Counted from the first letter of the stretch, positions 45,814 through 55,952 are shown. The stretch: DNA of 64,000 nucleotides from Streptococcus oralis subsp. dentisani (GCF_002096335.1 NZ_NCUW01000030.1:558001-622000), one strand, 5' to 3'. Numbers and translations are program-made. Notes: generated by a model from the sequence alone, not told the origin.

Positions 45814-46380
45814 CTAATCTTTTAAATAATAAAAAAGTTCCGACGTTTGTAAATGTTTTGAGTAAATGGAAATTACTTTTTGACCTTTTGGAAATACTGT
45901 CTTTCTCTTCAAATCTAATAAAGACTGAGGAACAATTTTCCTAGATGTCTCTTTCAATGTTAATGCTAATATCTGTTTTCTTGTACGTAGAGCATAATCA
46001 AACTCCAAATACAAATAACGTCCTGAACCAGTTAGATGAACATGCTTTCCCAATAACTCCTCAATGGATCCTAAAACTTGTAACTTTTGCATCGTGGTTC
46101 CATCTTTTTTTATTTTCAACTCATCAATTATGACATGTCTTTTTAAACAATCGTCAAAGAAACTGCCTGCACCTTTTCTGTAATCAACACCACATAGGTG
46201 CATGAAATTAGTAGGTGAAAAATGAAGTTCAACACTTTCTATTTCAGTTTCATAATACATGATTTTGCCAACGAAGTGCTCTTTAAAAAAAGAAGCCGCA
46301 ATTTGTAACTGAGTAAAAAAACGCTGAAGTTTTATTTTTTCGGTGTAATTTGGATTACGATAATCTCTAGAATTTGCCAT
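45814..46380 (-). CDS. PBECR4-like nuclease-fold domain protein
   Basis: About 188 residues from ATG 46380 (GAGG upstream). The core (FFKEHFVGKIMYYET, LHFSPTNFMHLCGVDY, FDDCLK) resembles the PBECR4 group of the barnase-EndoU-colicin-RelE-like fold, small RNase-type domains found on phages and mobile elements. I am moderately sure of the family and do not know the target. The gene follows a terminator-like hairpin in its own leader, so expression may be attenuated. The open frame continues upstream through tandem repeats but has no good start there. Confidence 0.55.
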   Translation of the reverse strand: MANSRDYRNPNYTEKIKLQRFFTQLQIAASFFKEHFVGKIMYYETEIESVELHFSPTNFMHLCGVDYRKGAGSFFDDCLKRHVIIDELKIKKDGTTMQKLQVLGSIEELLGKHVHLTGSGRYLYLEFDYALRTRKQILALTLKETSRKIVPQSLLDLKRKTVFPKGQKVISIYSKHLQTSELFYYLKD

Positions 46381-46391
46381 ATTTTCCTCAC

Positions 46392-46425
46392 AAAAAAGGT
46401 GGTTTACAGAGTCTGTAAGCCACCT
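46392..46425 (-). terminator. Terminator or attenuator in front of the PBECR4-like gene
   Basis: AGGTGGYTTACAGA / TCTGTAARCCACCT stem with a T6 tail, ending about 11 bp before the start codon. It ends the conjugation transcript or gates read-through into the PBECR4-like gene. Confidence 0.7.
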
Positions 46426-46439
46426 AGTCAGTCGGTTTA

Positions 46440-46544
46440 TTCTGGTGTCTGCCACCGCTTGGCCCTTACGTCCAAGATTGCTATCGGATTTCGTTCTGGT
46501 GTCCGCCACCGCTTGGCCCTTATGTCCAAGATTACTATCAGATT
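46440..46544 (-). repeat. Two 51-bp tandem repeats (period 54) with internal hairpins
   Basis: Copies at 46440-46490 and 46494-46544 differ at only a few bases. On the minus strand each has CTTGG...CCAAG and GGTG...CACC short stems. They lie between the CHAP hydrolase stop and the attenuator, in transcribed leader sequence. May be structured RNA. Confidence 0.75.
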
Positions 46545-46617
46545 GACCATGAGCCGACCACTCATCTACACTATTTATTTTACCTGAAAATGGCTAAAAT
46601 TTCAAGTGTAAACTCTT

Positions 46618-49431
46618 CTATTTCGTAGTATAGGCAAAACTAATGGCGCTATCTGCTTGCGAGATTTTTCTAAAGGTATAGTTAGGATTGCCACCATAGT
46701 TTGTCTCAGACACAAGGAAAGAACCATCATCATATACTTTCTCGACAAAAGCCACATGACCGTAGATGGCTGGTGTGCCATGTGTACCTCCCACAAAAGA
46801 AACAATGGCACCTGCTCTTGGTGTAGAGCCAGTTTCCCCACCAAGACTTGAAGCTGTCGCAACCCAGTCCTGACCATTTCCCATGGTATTAATGATTGAA
46901 ATCTTCTCTCCATTACTTCCTTTTAATTTTAAGCCTAATTGATTCATACGAGCCGCAACACCCCATGTACATTGTCCATAGGCATAGGCCATACCATCTC
47001 CACCACCAGGAACAGAATGCTCATACAAGTCCCCACGAACCCCTTCAAGGGATTGCGGGTCACTTTTTGCCTGTCCTCCATTTGTTTGGCTAAAGCCTTT
47101 TTCAATTTGGTAATACCATTCCGTTGCTCTGGTTTGTCTTTCCAGTAGTTTGTCACCAGAATTTCCCTCCCAATAGGTAAGGAAGAGTTGGGCCAGATTG
47201 GCTGCACTGCCCGTATTTCCAAAGAAATCCTTTAACCAACTTTGATAGTAAGGACTATCCCCGTGAAGCATAAAATCAAGTTGGAGGTCTAAATCATACC
47301 ACTTCTTATTTTGGGTGCGTGCATAATTCAATAAAGCTGTATGACGTGTTGAACCATCTGCAGTATCCGTCCATTGCCCTAAACCCAAACCTCTATGAAG
47401 GATATTAGGATAAGCACCACTATAAATGGCTGGACCTCCAATTGCTAACCAGGTTTCATCATCCCATGAGGAATCGGTAGCGCCAACAGGAGGAGATAAA
47501 TAATCTCCTTCAGCTCGTTTTGGATTAATAGAAGACTCTACAGACCAATTTCCTAAAATTGCCGCAATGGCTTGGGGACTTGCCCCTTGAGATTTTAAAA
47601 ACTCATAAATATGTTTTGCTCGTTCAAACTCATCCCCACCAAACTGACCAATGGCAGGTAAGATAGTTGTCTGAAGTTGAATGACTTTTGGAAAATAAAA
47701 TTGCGGATTGACATACACCAATTTTTCTTTCTTGTTTTTATACTTTTGATAAGAAACTTTCAAACCTGTATCGTCTGGTGTTTCACCAATAATATCACCC
47801 GTTAGGACTCTTCTCCCCTCAATCGCACGGCCATTATGAATAGAATACAAGGTCAATCGACTCTCATTCTCTCCTTTTCCGTTAGTGAGAATAACATTGT
47901 CGCCATCTAGAGATACAACTCCATCCATTGGTGCGACAATCGTTTGGTGAGCCTTCGCTTCTAGTAGAATGTACTCCTGAAGGGTAGGTTTTCCGTCTAA
48001 ATCATAGTATCCATAACGATAAGTCATGGTTAGACTATCTTCGTTGCTTTTCCCCTCAAATGGATTGTCCAATTCCTGCATGGAAGCATACATACCCTCT
48101 TCTTTTAGTTCCTTTATTTCCTCTTGATCGTCTTTCGAGAGTTTATACTTAGGAGTTTCATAGAGGTCTTGCATGGATTTCAAATCTTCTCCATCGTTTA
48201 AATCATGCCACAAAGTAGATAGATAATCCTTGTAAGTTTCTGAACTAAACAAATGAACTGGTTTGTGTAACTCATAGTCATGGAATTTAAAGTTCATATA
48301 CCCCATCACATCATCAATTTTTGTGTAATAGGTAATTCCTTTGTCATTTGTGCGAGTATGTTCTGCATCTTCCCAAGTTAGGTGGGTATAAGCTTTTGTT
48401 AATTCAAATTCATCTTGTTGAATCAAACTAGCAGATGAAAATCCTAAAAAGAAGCTCATTATAAGTAAAAGAAGAAAGACTATTCCTCCAACTATCCAGG
48501 TTACAGGATTTCCAGCCGCAAATGTAAAGAAGGAAAAGGCTGCTTTTAGTTTTTGATAGATATTTCGGACACTTGTAAGACCTTGTTTCTTTAATTTTCG
48601 AAACCGATTTTTAAAGGAACTTGGGTTATCTTTCGCTAGTTTCCATCCTTTTCCATCCTTAAAATGATGGTATCGCTCTTTTGTGTTGGTAAGTCTTTTC
48701 TTGGTAAAACGACCTGTTTCTTGTCCTGTTTTGACACTAGCTTTTCCAAGGTTATAAGAAAGCCGACTGTAGCGTTTTCCTTTTCTAATGGTCTCTTGTA
48801 GCGTGCGATAACCTTCTAAATCTTCATTTTCTGAAGCTAACTCTCCACCTTCACGGCCAAGGACATAAAGAAAAGTTTTGGCTTTCCTACTGACTTTTTT
48901 GGACTTATAGGCTTGTTTAGTAGATTTTAGATTCTCTTTTGCGGCCTTTACTTCTTTCTTAGATTTTAATTCTTCTAAACTCTTCCCTTGAAAGAAAAAA
49001 TTAGATTTATGTTTCAATTCCTGACCGTAGAGAAATTTTTGATTGGTTTTTCTTTCTTTACGACTCTCTTTTCTTTCTTCTTTTGCTTGTACCTTGGCTT
49101 CTCTAAATTGCTCCTTGGCTATTTTCAATCGTTTCCTAGCATGAGGCAACCGTCTGTCTCTTAATTCTTTGCGATTCAAAAGAGATGGAGGACTATTTTG
49201 AAGAATATGGTTGTAGTCTTCATTTGCTTGTTTTACTCTCTCCTTTGAAGCTTCTCTCATCTCCTCTAGCTTCTGCTTCATCTCTTTTTTCCATGCTTTT
49301 TCATCCAGTACAGCGGAATCTTTTTTCTGTTTCTTCACCTCCTTCTTTCCTTGTTTCAAGAATTTCTTCTCATCTTTTAGACTTCTTCTAAATGCCTTTC
49401 GTGCACGTATGATTTCTCTTTTATCCTTCAT
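46618..49431 (-). CDS. VirB1-like cell-wall hydrolase: lysozyme-like plus CHAP domains
   Basis: 937 residues. Residues 1-300 are extremely basic and coiled-coil, cytoplasmic; one membrane helix at about 312-335 (VTWIVGGIVFLLLLIMSFFLG); then an extracellular part with a phage-tail-lysozyme-like domain (IYEFLKSQGASPQAIAAILG with a catalytic-type Glu in NWSVESSI, about 610-760) and a CHAP amidase/endopeptidase (Cys in YGQCTWGVA, His in IYGHVAFVE). It opens peptidoglycan for the transfer channel. Last gene of the conjugation operon proper. Confidence 0.85.
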   Translation of the reverse strand: MKDKREIIRARKAFRRSLKDEKKFLKQGKKEVKKQKKDSAVLDEKAWKKEMKQKLEEMREASKERVKQANEDYNHILQNSPPSLLNRKELRDRRLPHARKRLKIAKEQFREAKVQAKEERKESRKERKTNQKFLYGQELKHKSNFFFQGKSLEELKSKKEVKAAKENLKSTKQAYKSKKVSRKAKTFLYVLGREGGELASENEDLEGYRTLQETIRKGKRYSRLSYNLGKASVKTGQETGRFTKKRLTNTKERYHHFKDGKGWKLAKDNPSSFKNRFRKLKKQGLTSVRNIYQKLKAAFSFFTFAAGNPVTWIVGGIVFLLLLIMSFFLGFSSASLIQQDEFELTKAYTHLTWEDAEHTRTNDKGITYYTKIDDVMGYMNFKFHDYELHKPVHLFSSETYKDYLSTLWHDLNDGEDLKSMQDLYETPKYKLSKDDQEEIKELKEEGMYASMQELDNPFEGKSNEDSLTMTYRYGYYDLDGKPTLQEYILLEAKAHQTIVAPMDGVVSLDGDNVILTNGKGENESRLTLYSIHNGRAIEGRRVLTGDIIGETPDDTGLKVSYQKYKNKKEKLVYVNPQFYFPKVIQLQTTILPAIGQFGGDEFERAKHIYEFLKSQGASPQAIAAILGNWSVESSINPKRAEGDYLSPPVGATDSSWDDETWLAIGGPAIYSGAYPNILHRGLGLGQWTDTADGSTRHTALLNYARTQNKKWYDLDLQLDFMLHGDSPYYQSWLKDFFGNTGSAANLAQLFLTYWEGNSGDKLLERQTRATEWYYQIEKGFSQTNGGQAKSDPQSLEGVRGDLYEHSVPGGGDGMAYAYGQCTWGVAARMNQLGLKLKGSNGEKISIINTMGNGQDWVATASSLGGETGSTPRAGAIVSFVGGTHGTPAIYGHVAFVEKVYDDGSFLVSETNYGGNPNYTFRKISQADSAISFAYTTK

Positions 49432-49442
49432 TTTACTTCCCC

Positions 49443-51800
49443 TTAATTAGAAGCCATTTTATCAGGATCTGTACTCATGATATCAAACAATTGTGTACCT
49501 TGAGGAATCTTATTTTTAAAGGGTACGACAACTGAACCAGCTTTTATTAGTCCAGCCCCTTTTTCTGGATTGACTAGGTATTTTTCAAGTTCTTTTGACA
49601 AGCCTAAGAGTTGAACCAGTTCTTCTCGGTCATTTTTTGCTTGCTTGAGGAGAATCATAAATTCACTATTTGCAATAATCCGTCTACCATTTGGATCTAA
49701 CAATAAGGTTTCGACATTTTGGGTTATCCCAGTCGGACTAGCTCCATATTTTCTGACACGACTCCACAATTTAAAGAAGAAATCACTAGCATATTTATCT
49801 AATAAGAGAAGCTGCATTTCATCAAAATAAATCCAGGTCTTCTTCCCTAATTTTTGGTTCCGAACAACACGATTCCATATCTGATCAAACACTACCATAA
49901 GGGCGATTTGTTTCAGCTCATCTCCTAACTTTTTAACGTTATAGATTAAGAAGTTAGATCCTGTCTGAATATTGGTCTTATGAGAAAAAATATCAAGAGA
50001 ACCTTCGACATACAGTTCCATATCAAGTGCCAAGTTCTGCGCTTCTTCTTCTGGTTGTTGGCTCAAGACAAAGACCCATTCTTCCAAAGAAGGCTCTTTA
50101 AATGACTGATAGGTGAGTCTGGTAACTCTGTCGATAATCGATTTTTCTCTTCCATCCATTTTCCTATCCAATAACTTGCCGATAAAGGATAAAAGAAATT
50201 CTGATTTTACCTTTACAGGATCCTCATCCATATTTTCCTCAGACAAGTCAAGGACATTGAGATAAGTTTGGGAATCGGGCGCAATATCAATCATTTCTCC
50301 CCCAAAAGCCCGTCCAATAACACTGTACTCTGCTTCTGGATCCACGATGATAATTTCAGTATTTTCACCAGATTCCTTGATTTTGGTCGTGATAATTTCA
50401 TGTTTGGTTGCCATCCCTTTCCCAGCTCCAGATGTTCCTAAAATCAGACCAGACGGTGTATTTAATAGACTGCGATCAATGGTAATAATATTGCTTGAGA
50501 TTTGATTGATACCGTAATATTTCCCACTACGGTCTTGTAAATCTACTGAAGTCCAAGGTGAGTTCACTGCTATATTGGACGTTAATAAACTCCGTGATAC
50601 TCCTTCTAAAAAATCACAACCAAATGGCAGCAAACTATTAAAAGCTGCTTCTTGCATATATGGAAGTTTATCAATCATTAGGTCATTTGAGCCGGCCACT
50701 TGTTGGATAGTGTCTAGGGCTTGTTTGAGTTCTTCTTCATCCTGACCAAAAACACCAATCAAGAAGACCGTTTGAAATAGTTTATCTCCTGTCTCGGTCA
50801 TGGTTTTTAAGAGTTCCTCAGCTTCATCGATATTGCTTTCTAATACATGACCTACTTTTTCCAAATAGATACCTGTACGAGCTAGTTTTTGTTGTTCCCC
50901 AATCTTTTGGGATTCCATCAAGGTCTTCTTTGTTCGTAGTTTCTTCATAGCATCTGCCTTGGTCGAACTTTGAGCATGGAGGCTCACAATCAATTCCAAA
51001 TCTCCTTGCATGAGGTCTCGAATAAACTGATCCCCTAATTCCATGCCGTAGTCTCTCACATAGACAATCTGCAATAAGCGGTCATTAATTTGTAGGTAAT
51101 TCTTGTTTTTAAAATCTAAGAGATTAGGTGCTATGAAGTGACGAGTTGTCTGACCAGATCTCGTTAAATCACGGTAAGAAAAAGGAAGATGGTGTTCTCC
51201 TCTAAGCATATCTGCCAACAAGTTCACCCGTTCTTCTCCAGCCAAGGATTCAAATCGAGCTTCAATTTCTGAGAAACCACTCTTGAAATATTCTCCAATT
51301 TGGAACAAGGAACGATAGGCTTGTTTGGGATTAGTATCCTTTCTACCAAAGCTAATCAACTTCACAGCTGAAAAATTATTTTCGCCACTGTCTAAATTCT
51401 GATTCATCATCCGATTCAATTCTTTACGATAGCTATCGTACCCATCTTCTTTTTCCTCATACAAAACACTTTGTCTGAATTTTTCTAAATTCAATCTTTT
51501 ATTAAAGATAGTTAATTGGAAGTTGGTTTGGTCATCTAGGGAGTTAATCAAATCAGAATACTTCTCAATGATTGCCCCCTTATCTTCTAAACCAACGGTC
51601 TGGTAATTGACATCACCAAGTAAATAGCTTTGTGAAAAATAATCTTCTTTTACCTGCATCAGACCATTTTGATACAGGGCTTGATAGGAAAGAGTATTAG
51701 CCGTAGAGGGTAACACTTCCTCTTTTTTCCCTTTAACTTCTTCCTTTTTATTAGTCATTGAAGTTTTTTGTTTCTTTAATGTATTTGATTTTCTTTTCAT
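49443..51800 (-). CDS. VirB4-like conjugation ATPase
   Basis: 785 residues. Motor ATPase of the type IV secretion channel: Walker A LGTSGAGKGMATK (about 460-472), Walker B KTWIYFDEMQLLL, and SRVRKYGASPTGITQNVETLL near the C-terminus. Start at 51800 is supported by AAAGGA 7 bp upstream, giving a 50-bp overlap with the PrgI-like gene; a later ATG at 51758 lacks an RBS. The N-terminal 35 residues are low-complexity Lys/Glu. Confidence 0.87.
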   Translation of the reverse strand: MKRKSNTLKKQKTSMTNKKEEVKGKKEEVLPSTANTLSYQALYQNGLMQVKEDYFSQSYLLGDVNYQTVGLEDKGAIIEKYSDLINSLDDQTNFQLTIFNKRLNLEKFRQSVLYEEKEDGYDSYRKELNRMMNQNLDSGENNFSAVKLISFGRKDTNPKQAYRSLFQIGEYFKSGFSEIEARFESLAGEERVNLLADMLRGEHHLPFSYRDLTRSGQTTRHFIAPNLLDFKNKNYLQINDRLLQIVYVRDYGMELGDQFIRDLMQGDLELIVSLHAQSSTKADAMKKLRTKKTLMESQKIGEQQKLARTGIYLEKVGHVLESNIDEAEELLKTMTETGDKLFQTVFLIGVFGQDEEELKQALDTIQQVAGSNDLMIDKLPYMQEAAFNSLLPFGCDFLEGVSRSLLTSNIAVNSPWTSVDLQDRSGKYYGINQISSNIITIDRSLLNTPSGLILGTSGAGKGMATKHEIITTKIKESGENTEIIIVDPEAEYSVIGRAFGGEMIDIAPDSQTYLNVLDLSEENMDEDPVKVKSEFLLSFIGKLLDRKMDGREKSIIDRVTRLTYQSFKEPSLEEWVFVLSQQPEEEAQNLALDMELYVEGSLDIFSHKTNIQTGSNFLIYNVKKLGDELKQIALMVVFDQIWNRVVRNQKLGKKTWIYFDEMQLLLLDKYASDFFFKLWSRVRKYGASPTGITQNVETLLLDPNGRRIIANSEFMILLKQAKNDREELVQLLGLSKELEKYLVNPEKGAGLIKAGSVVVPFKNKIPQGTQLFDIMSTDPDKMASN

Positions 51801-52110
51801 GTTCAGGTCCTTTCTTTCCTGTAATTGTGCGTAGGGGAACCGTTAGTTCAAAATGAAGACGGTATTTCAAATAATGTTCAAAATATAAATCATTGGGTTT
51901 ATAGACTCCAAAAAGCATGAGGGGGATGGTAAAGGCAAACACAAAACCGTAAACAAACCAATCTCCAAATTGCCAGAAAAAGAGATTCAAGCCCAAAACA
52001 ATAATTGTGACAATAAAGGCTGGTAAAACAAAGATGATTTGTCTTGTGGTGAAGCCTAACCAAGCCCTGTGTTGGTATTTTGAGATGTCTTTAAAGACAC
52101 GTGTATTCAT
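51751..52110 (-). CDS. PrgI/VirB3-like membrane protein
   Basis: 119 residues with two adjacent membrane helices (about 26-47 and 53-72) after RVFKDISKYQHRAWLGFTTRQ, followed by a cytosolic tail KPNDLYFEHYLKYRL. This is the PrgI layout, partner of VirB4, whose gene overlaps it by 50 bp. Confidence 0.8.
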   Translation of the reverse strand: MNTRVFKDISKYQHRAWLGFTTRQIIFVLPAFIVTIIVLGLNLFFWQFGDWFVYGFVFAFTIPLMLFGVYKPNDLYFEHYLKYRLHFELTVPLRTITGKKGPEHEKKIKYIKETKNFND

Positions 52111-52163
52111 GACTTTCCTTTCTAAAAAGGCTAAGAAGCATCCACTTCCTAGCCTTTATCTAA

Positions 52164-53018
52164 TTACATACCTAAGATTGAGCGAGCCGTACGTTGAGAA
52201 CCAACGAGGGCAATAATCAGTAAGATAGCTTGTACCAAACTACCAAACATAATCGCAAGTGATTGCAGGACTCCTGCACCATTTGAAACAGCTATTTTCC
52301 CAGCAGATTCAAATAAAGGAACAAGAGAAACAATCAGAAAAATGAGAACCCCTTGTACCGCATAGACCATAATATTTTTTAAATAGCCAATACCAATAGA
52401 CTTCCACTCATCACTTAAAAATGTTGGAATCGTAAGAGGGGCAAATGGAATCATAAGGTAGAGTTGAATAAATCGAATGGATACCAAAAGATTGACCATG
52501 GCTGCACTTACTATCCGAACTAGCCAAATTAGGAGGGCGAAAAAGCCCACAATCATCCGGCCAATAAATCCTGAACCTTTTAATCCAGAGATGGTATCAT
52601 ACTTTGCCCCACCGTGAGCCACAATCGAGGCCACTTGTTCAATGGCGTGACTCGCAATCCCGATGATAGCTTCTACGATAACGGTAGTATTGGTAATTAC
52701 AACTGCGACCATAATGTAACTAATCAACATCGGCGCTAATGCTTCAAAGGTCATCGCTCCTCCTGAGTTAGCAATTTTCTTTGCCATCTTCGAAAATTCT
52801 AAGATGAGAACAACTGATAAAATCGCAACTCCAAGAGGCTGCATGACACTTTTAGTAATACTAGACATATAAGTCCAAACAGTTGGATTGTAGCTAGATA
52901 GAGATTTAATCAAATCTACCGTAGATTGTAAATCTACATTAAATCCTTCAAATAAATTTTCAGCTGATATTTTTTCAGATGCAAGGTAAACAAAGGGTGA
53001 GACTAAACTAAGATTCAT
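52164..53018 (-). CDS. VirB6/TrbL-like polytopic channel protein
   Basis: 284 residues with about six or seven membrane helices (for example LGVAILSVVLILEF, APMLISYIMVAVVITN, IMVYAVQGVLIFLIVSLVPL). It matches the VirB6-like channel subunit in size, topology and operon position. Confidence 0.78.
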   Translation of the reverse strand: MNLSLVSPFVYLASEKISAENLFEGFNVDLQSTVDLIKSLSSYNPTVWTYMSSITKSVMQPLGVAILSVVLILEFSKMAKKIANSGGAMTFEALAPMLISYIMVAVVITNTTVIVEAIIGIASHAIEQVASIVAHGGAKYDTISGLKGSGFIGRMIVGFFALLIWLVRIVSAAMVNLLVSIRFIQLYLMIPFAPLTIPTFLSDEWKSIGIGYLKNIMVYAVQGVLIFLIVSLVPLFESAGKIAVSNGAGVLQSLAIMFGSLVQAILLIIALVGSQRTARSILGM

Positions 53019-53034
53019 GTCATTGTTGATCCTC

Positions 53035-53277
53035 CTAAATAGAAATCTGGGTTACAAAGGCTCCAGCAGCCCCTACCATAACTCCACCGACAATTTCAAG
53101 AATGGCATTCCGAACACCTGGTCCACCATCTTTAATGTTGGTTGCAAGGTTGACAATCCCCACAACAACGAGAAAGGCACCAACCGCAATCAATCCCTTC
53201 TGCAACAAAGACATAGCTTGTGCAAACATGGCACTTGCGTCTACTCCATAAACAAAACCTTTAAAATGCGTAATCAT
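53035..53277 (-). CDS. VirB2/pilin-like small membrane protein
   Basis: 80 residues with two hydrophobic helices (GLIAVGAFLVVVGIVNLA and ILEIVGGVMVGAAGAFVTQI) joined by a short polar loop, as in VirB2/TrbC-like or Maff2-type small channel proteins. Located between the coupling protein and VirB6-like genes. Confidence 0.72.
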   Translation of the reverse strand: MITHFKGFVYGVDASAMFAQAMSLLQKGLIAVGAFLVVVGIVNLATNIKDGGPGVRNAILEIVGGVMVGAAGAFVTQISI

Positions 53278-53297
53278 CTATTTCCTCTTTTCTATTT

Positions 53298-55178
53298 TTA
53301 TTTTAAACTAGATTCAAAAGTTAAATCACGAATTCTAAGGCCTTCAAGATGATTTTCTTGTCTTTGATTCAAAGGATTGATTTGATAGTTCCACCACCGT
53401 TCATCGGTTTCTTGATTGGCTAGGTATTTCCAGTTTGGATGCTTAGTGGAATTGTATTTTTTGCTTTTAAAGACAGGCATATTGGCAATTCGAACCAAGC
53501 ATTCATGCCGTTTCATATTTCCGACTTCATCAGGTGTCATTAAATCACGAGCAATCTTTTGATGAGAAAGGGATCCTGAACCTGTCTGGCCAAAGGAACG
53601 ACTGGTATTTCGAACATCAATGGTTTGTTTACCGAGTAACCCACTCATAAATTTAAAGGTATCTTCATCATTACCACCTAAGTAGACTAAGCTATCACAA
53701 TTTCCAAGAATAGTTTTCCAAGCTTCTTTTTCTTTATAGAGCCCTTGAAGTTGTGCAATATTTTGAAGAATGGGAACGAGACTCATATTACGAGAACGAA
53801 CTGTTGAGGTTTGTTCAGCAAAATCTGGGATTTCTCCGATATTCGCGAACTCATCTAAATAGACTCTCACATGAAGAGGCAATTGACCCTTAAAATCAAT
53901 ATCTGCTTGTCTTGTTAAGGTTTGAAATACGGTTGAAAAAAAGAGGGCTGAAAGAAAGCGAAAGGTACTATCGTTATCTGGGATAACTAGGTAAACCATT
54001 GATTTTTCCTGGCCCCATGTCTTCATATCAAGGGTATCTCTTTTGGTCAAATCCATGACACTTTGAATATTGAAGAGGGCAAATTTAGCAGTGGTTACAG
54101 CTATAACAGAATCCAGAGTCTTATCCTTATAATTTTGAAAATCTGCCCAATTTCGCATGGTAAAATTTTCAGTCCCATACTTTTTAGAATAATTTTCAAA
54201 TAGAATTTCTAAGACACTTTTTTCTTGATTTTCACCCTTGGATAAGTGTTTAATGAGTTTTGAGATTTCAGCAAAACTTGGATAACGCCCTCTTTTTTTT
54301 CGCTCTTCCACTTCTTTTTTTTGACGTTTCAACAAGTTTTGGTATTCTGTTTGACTCAAACGACTCTCTTCAATGTGCTGTTCTCTTGTTTTAGGTGGGT
54401 TATAGAAATCGACCAAGTAGGAGGCTAAAGCTCGTACCAAAGTCATAGAAGCTTCATCCCAAAATGGATCACTACGAGAGCCAGAGCCTTTGGTGTTATT
54501 GAAATAAACCGTCAGCATGCGATTCAAATCATTTTCTGTCTCTATATAGCGGAAAGGATTGAAGCCATCTGAGTTCTTCATATTGACTAAATCTAGCACC
54601 TTTACTTGGTAGCCATGTTCCAAAAAGAGTCTTCCTGTTTTCTCAGCTAAGTGATCTTTAGGATCCACGACAATATTTGAACTATTCATCTGAATCAGAT
54701 TGGGTTTTACAAAGCGAAAGGTCTTCCCACTTCCTGAACCTCCGATCACCGCAATATTCTTATTTCTATCATATTGGGGTGATTTCTTATCTAATAATGT
54801 CAAACGAACATCTTGAGCTAAGATCGTATCATGAGAAAATTCTTTACCGTAAAAGAGCTTCTTTTCTTTTAGAGTTCCAAAACGGGCGCTCCCGTATTCT
54901 ACTCCTTCTCGGTATTGTTTTTTGCAAGTCTCTAAATAGAGATAAACCAGCAACATCATCACAAAGCCTAGTAGAAAAAAAGCACTTGATTTTCCAGTAA
55001 AAGAAATATTCCATGGCGACTGAAGAACTTCATCTTGACCCTCCATCAGAAGATGAGTCCATTTATCTAATGTATTTCCAGTATAGGAATCATACAAAAG
55101 CGTCAAACGATGAAAAAGATAGCCTAGTAAGATACCTAACAGTGAGAATAGTAGGAATTTCTTTCCACTGTACATCAT
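53298..55178 (-). CDS. VirD4-type coupling protein (T4CP)
   Basis: 626 residues. Two N-terminal membrane helices (about 8-24 and 62-84), Walker A IGGSGSGKTFRFVKPN (about 146-161), Walker B RVYLDEFANIGEIPDF, and VPILQNIAQLQ/LGNCDSLVYLGG. Brings the relaxase-DNA complex to the channel. Overlaps the PcfB-like gene by 4 bp. Confidence 0.92.
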   Translation of the reverse strand: MMYSGKKFLLFSLLGILLGYLFHRLTLLYDSYTGNTLDKWTHLLMEGQDEVLQSPWNISFTGKSSAFFLLGFVMMLLVYLYLETCKKQYREGVEYGSARFGTLKEKKLFYGKEFSHDTILAQDVRLTLLDKKSPQYDRNKNIAVIGGSGSGKTFRFVKPNLIQMNSSNIVVDPKDHLAEKTGRLFLEHGYQVKVLDLVNMKNSDGFNPFRYIETENDLNRMLTVYFNNTKGSGSRSDPFWDEASMTLVRALASYLVDFYNPPKTREQHIEESRLSQTEYQNLLKRQKKEVEERKKRGRYPSFAEISKLIKHLSKGENQEKSVLEILFENYSKKYGTENFTMRNWADFQNYKDKTLDSVIAVTTAKFALFNIQSVMDLTKRDTLDMKTWGQEKSMVYLVIPDNDSTFRFLSALFFSTVFQTLTRQADIDFKGQLPLHVRVYLDEFANIGEIPDFAEQTSTVRSRNMSLVPILQNIAQLQGLYKEKEAWKTILGNCDSLVYLGGNDEDTFKFMSGLLGKQTIDVRNTSRSFGQTGSGSLSHQKIARDLMTPDEVGNMKRHECLVRIANMPVFKSKKYNSTKHPNWKYLANQETDERWWNYQINPLNQRQENHLEGLRIRDLTFESSLK

Positions 55179-55663
55179 CTCACCATCTCTTTCTGTTTGA
55201 CGGCTCCTTCTTGTCTAAAGGTAATTTGGGATTTAGCCTCATCAATTGCATCGTCTAATGACTTATCCATGGTAAAATCAGCTAATTTCTCTGGATTATT
55301 AACCATTTTTTCTAACAGATGGTCTAAATGATTGTCCAGAATCGAACGGTCTTTCGTGTAGAAATGTAGAGAATCCCCTTGCCAAGCGATGGCTAAAGGA
55401 ATCTCTTCTTTTTCTAAAAAAGCTTTAAATTTCTCTATATCAATTGGTTTGTCTAAAAAATCTTTTTTCAGATTAATCGTATCAATCGAATAGGGAGATT
55501 GTAGCAATTCTTCTAATTTCTGCACCCCTATCTTATAGGCGGAATCCTGTGCTAAAGCCTGACGTCTAGACCATTCTAGAATCTTTAAAAGACTTTTTAC
55601 AGTAAATAAAAGACTACGCTCAGCATATTGAACCGCCATTCGTTCCTGTTGTTCAGAGGACAT
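55175..55663 (-). CDS. PcfB-like (DUF3801) transfer accessory protein
   Basis: About 162 residues from ATG 55663 (AAGGAGG upstream). Middle section KFKAFLEKEEIPLAIAWQGDSLHFYTKDRS fits the DUF3801 family, whose member PcfB works with the coupling protein PcfC in pCF10. The next gene is the coupling protein, in agreement. Confidence 0.72.
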   Translation of the reverse strand: MSSEQQERMAVQYAERSLLFTVKSLLKILEWSRRQALAQDSAYKIGVQKLEELLQSPYSIDTINLKKDFLDKPIDIEKFKAFLEKEEIPLAIAWQGDSLHFYTKDRSILDNHLDHLLEKMVNNPEKLADFTMDKSLDDAIDEAKSQITFRQEGAVKQKEMVR

Positions 55664-55952
55664 CTGATACCTCCTTCTTAACAAATAGCAGCTTTCCTTC
55701 TTTATAACGATAAGCTATCAATTTCTGACGTTGCTTAATCGACTTGACAACCTGCAGTAGATCTCTCGAATAAGGTTCTCGAAGAGTAACTTCTACTGCA
55801 TTCCCATCAACGATACCAACACGTTTAAATTCAATGTAGTCTTTTTTAAGATGTCCTAAGCCCATACCAAAAGGAAAGTGATGAATCAATTGGATGGTAC
55901 AACCACCTTTATTTCCCATTTGTTTCAAATCATACAAGTTTACTACCTTCAT
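55653..55952 (-). CDS. First gene of the conjugation operon, unknown function
   Basis: 99 residues, soluble, beta-rich looking (GGCTIQLIHHFPFGMGLGH, EVTLREPYSRDLLQV). RBS AAAGGAG before the ATG. Overlaps the PcfB-like gene. Downstream of promoter D and its structured leader. Not recognised. Confidence 0.65.
   Translation of the reverse strand: MKVVNLYDLKQMGNKGGCTIQLIHHFPFGMGLGHLKKDYIEFKRVGIVDGNAVEVTLREPYSRDLLQVVKSIKQRQKLIAYRYKEGKLLFVKKEVSDVL

Noticed and set aside
46602..47222. Several overlapping ORFs over the CHAP/lysozyme region
   Set aside because: All lie inside the 937-codon hydrolase in other frames; only the hydrolase frame shows domain motifs.
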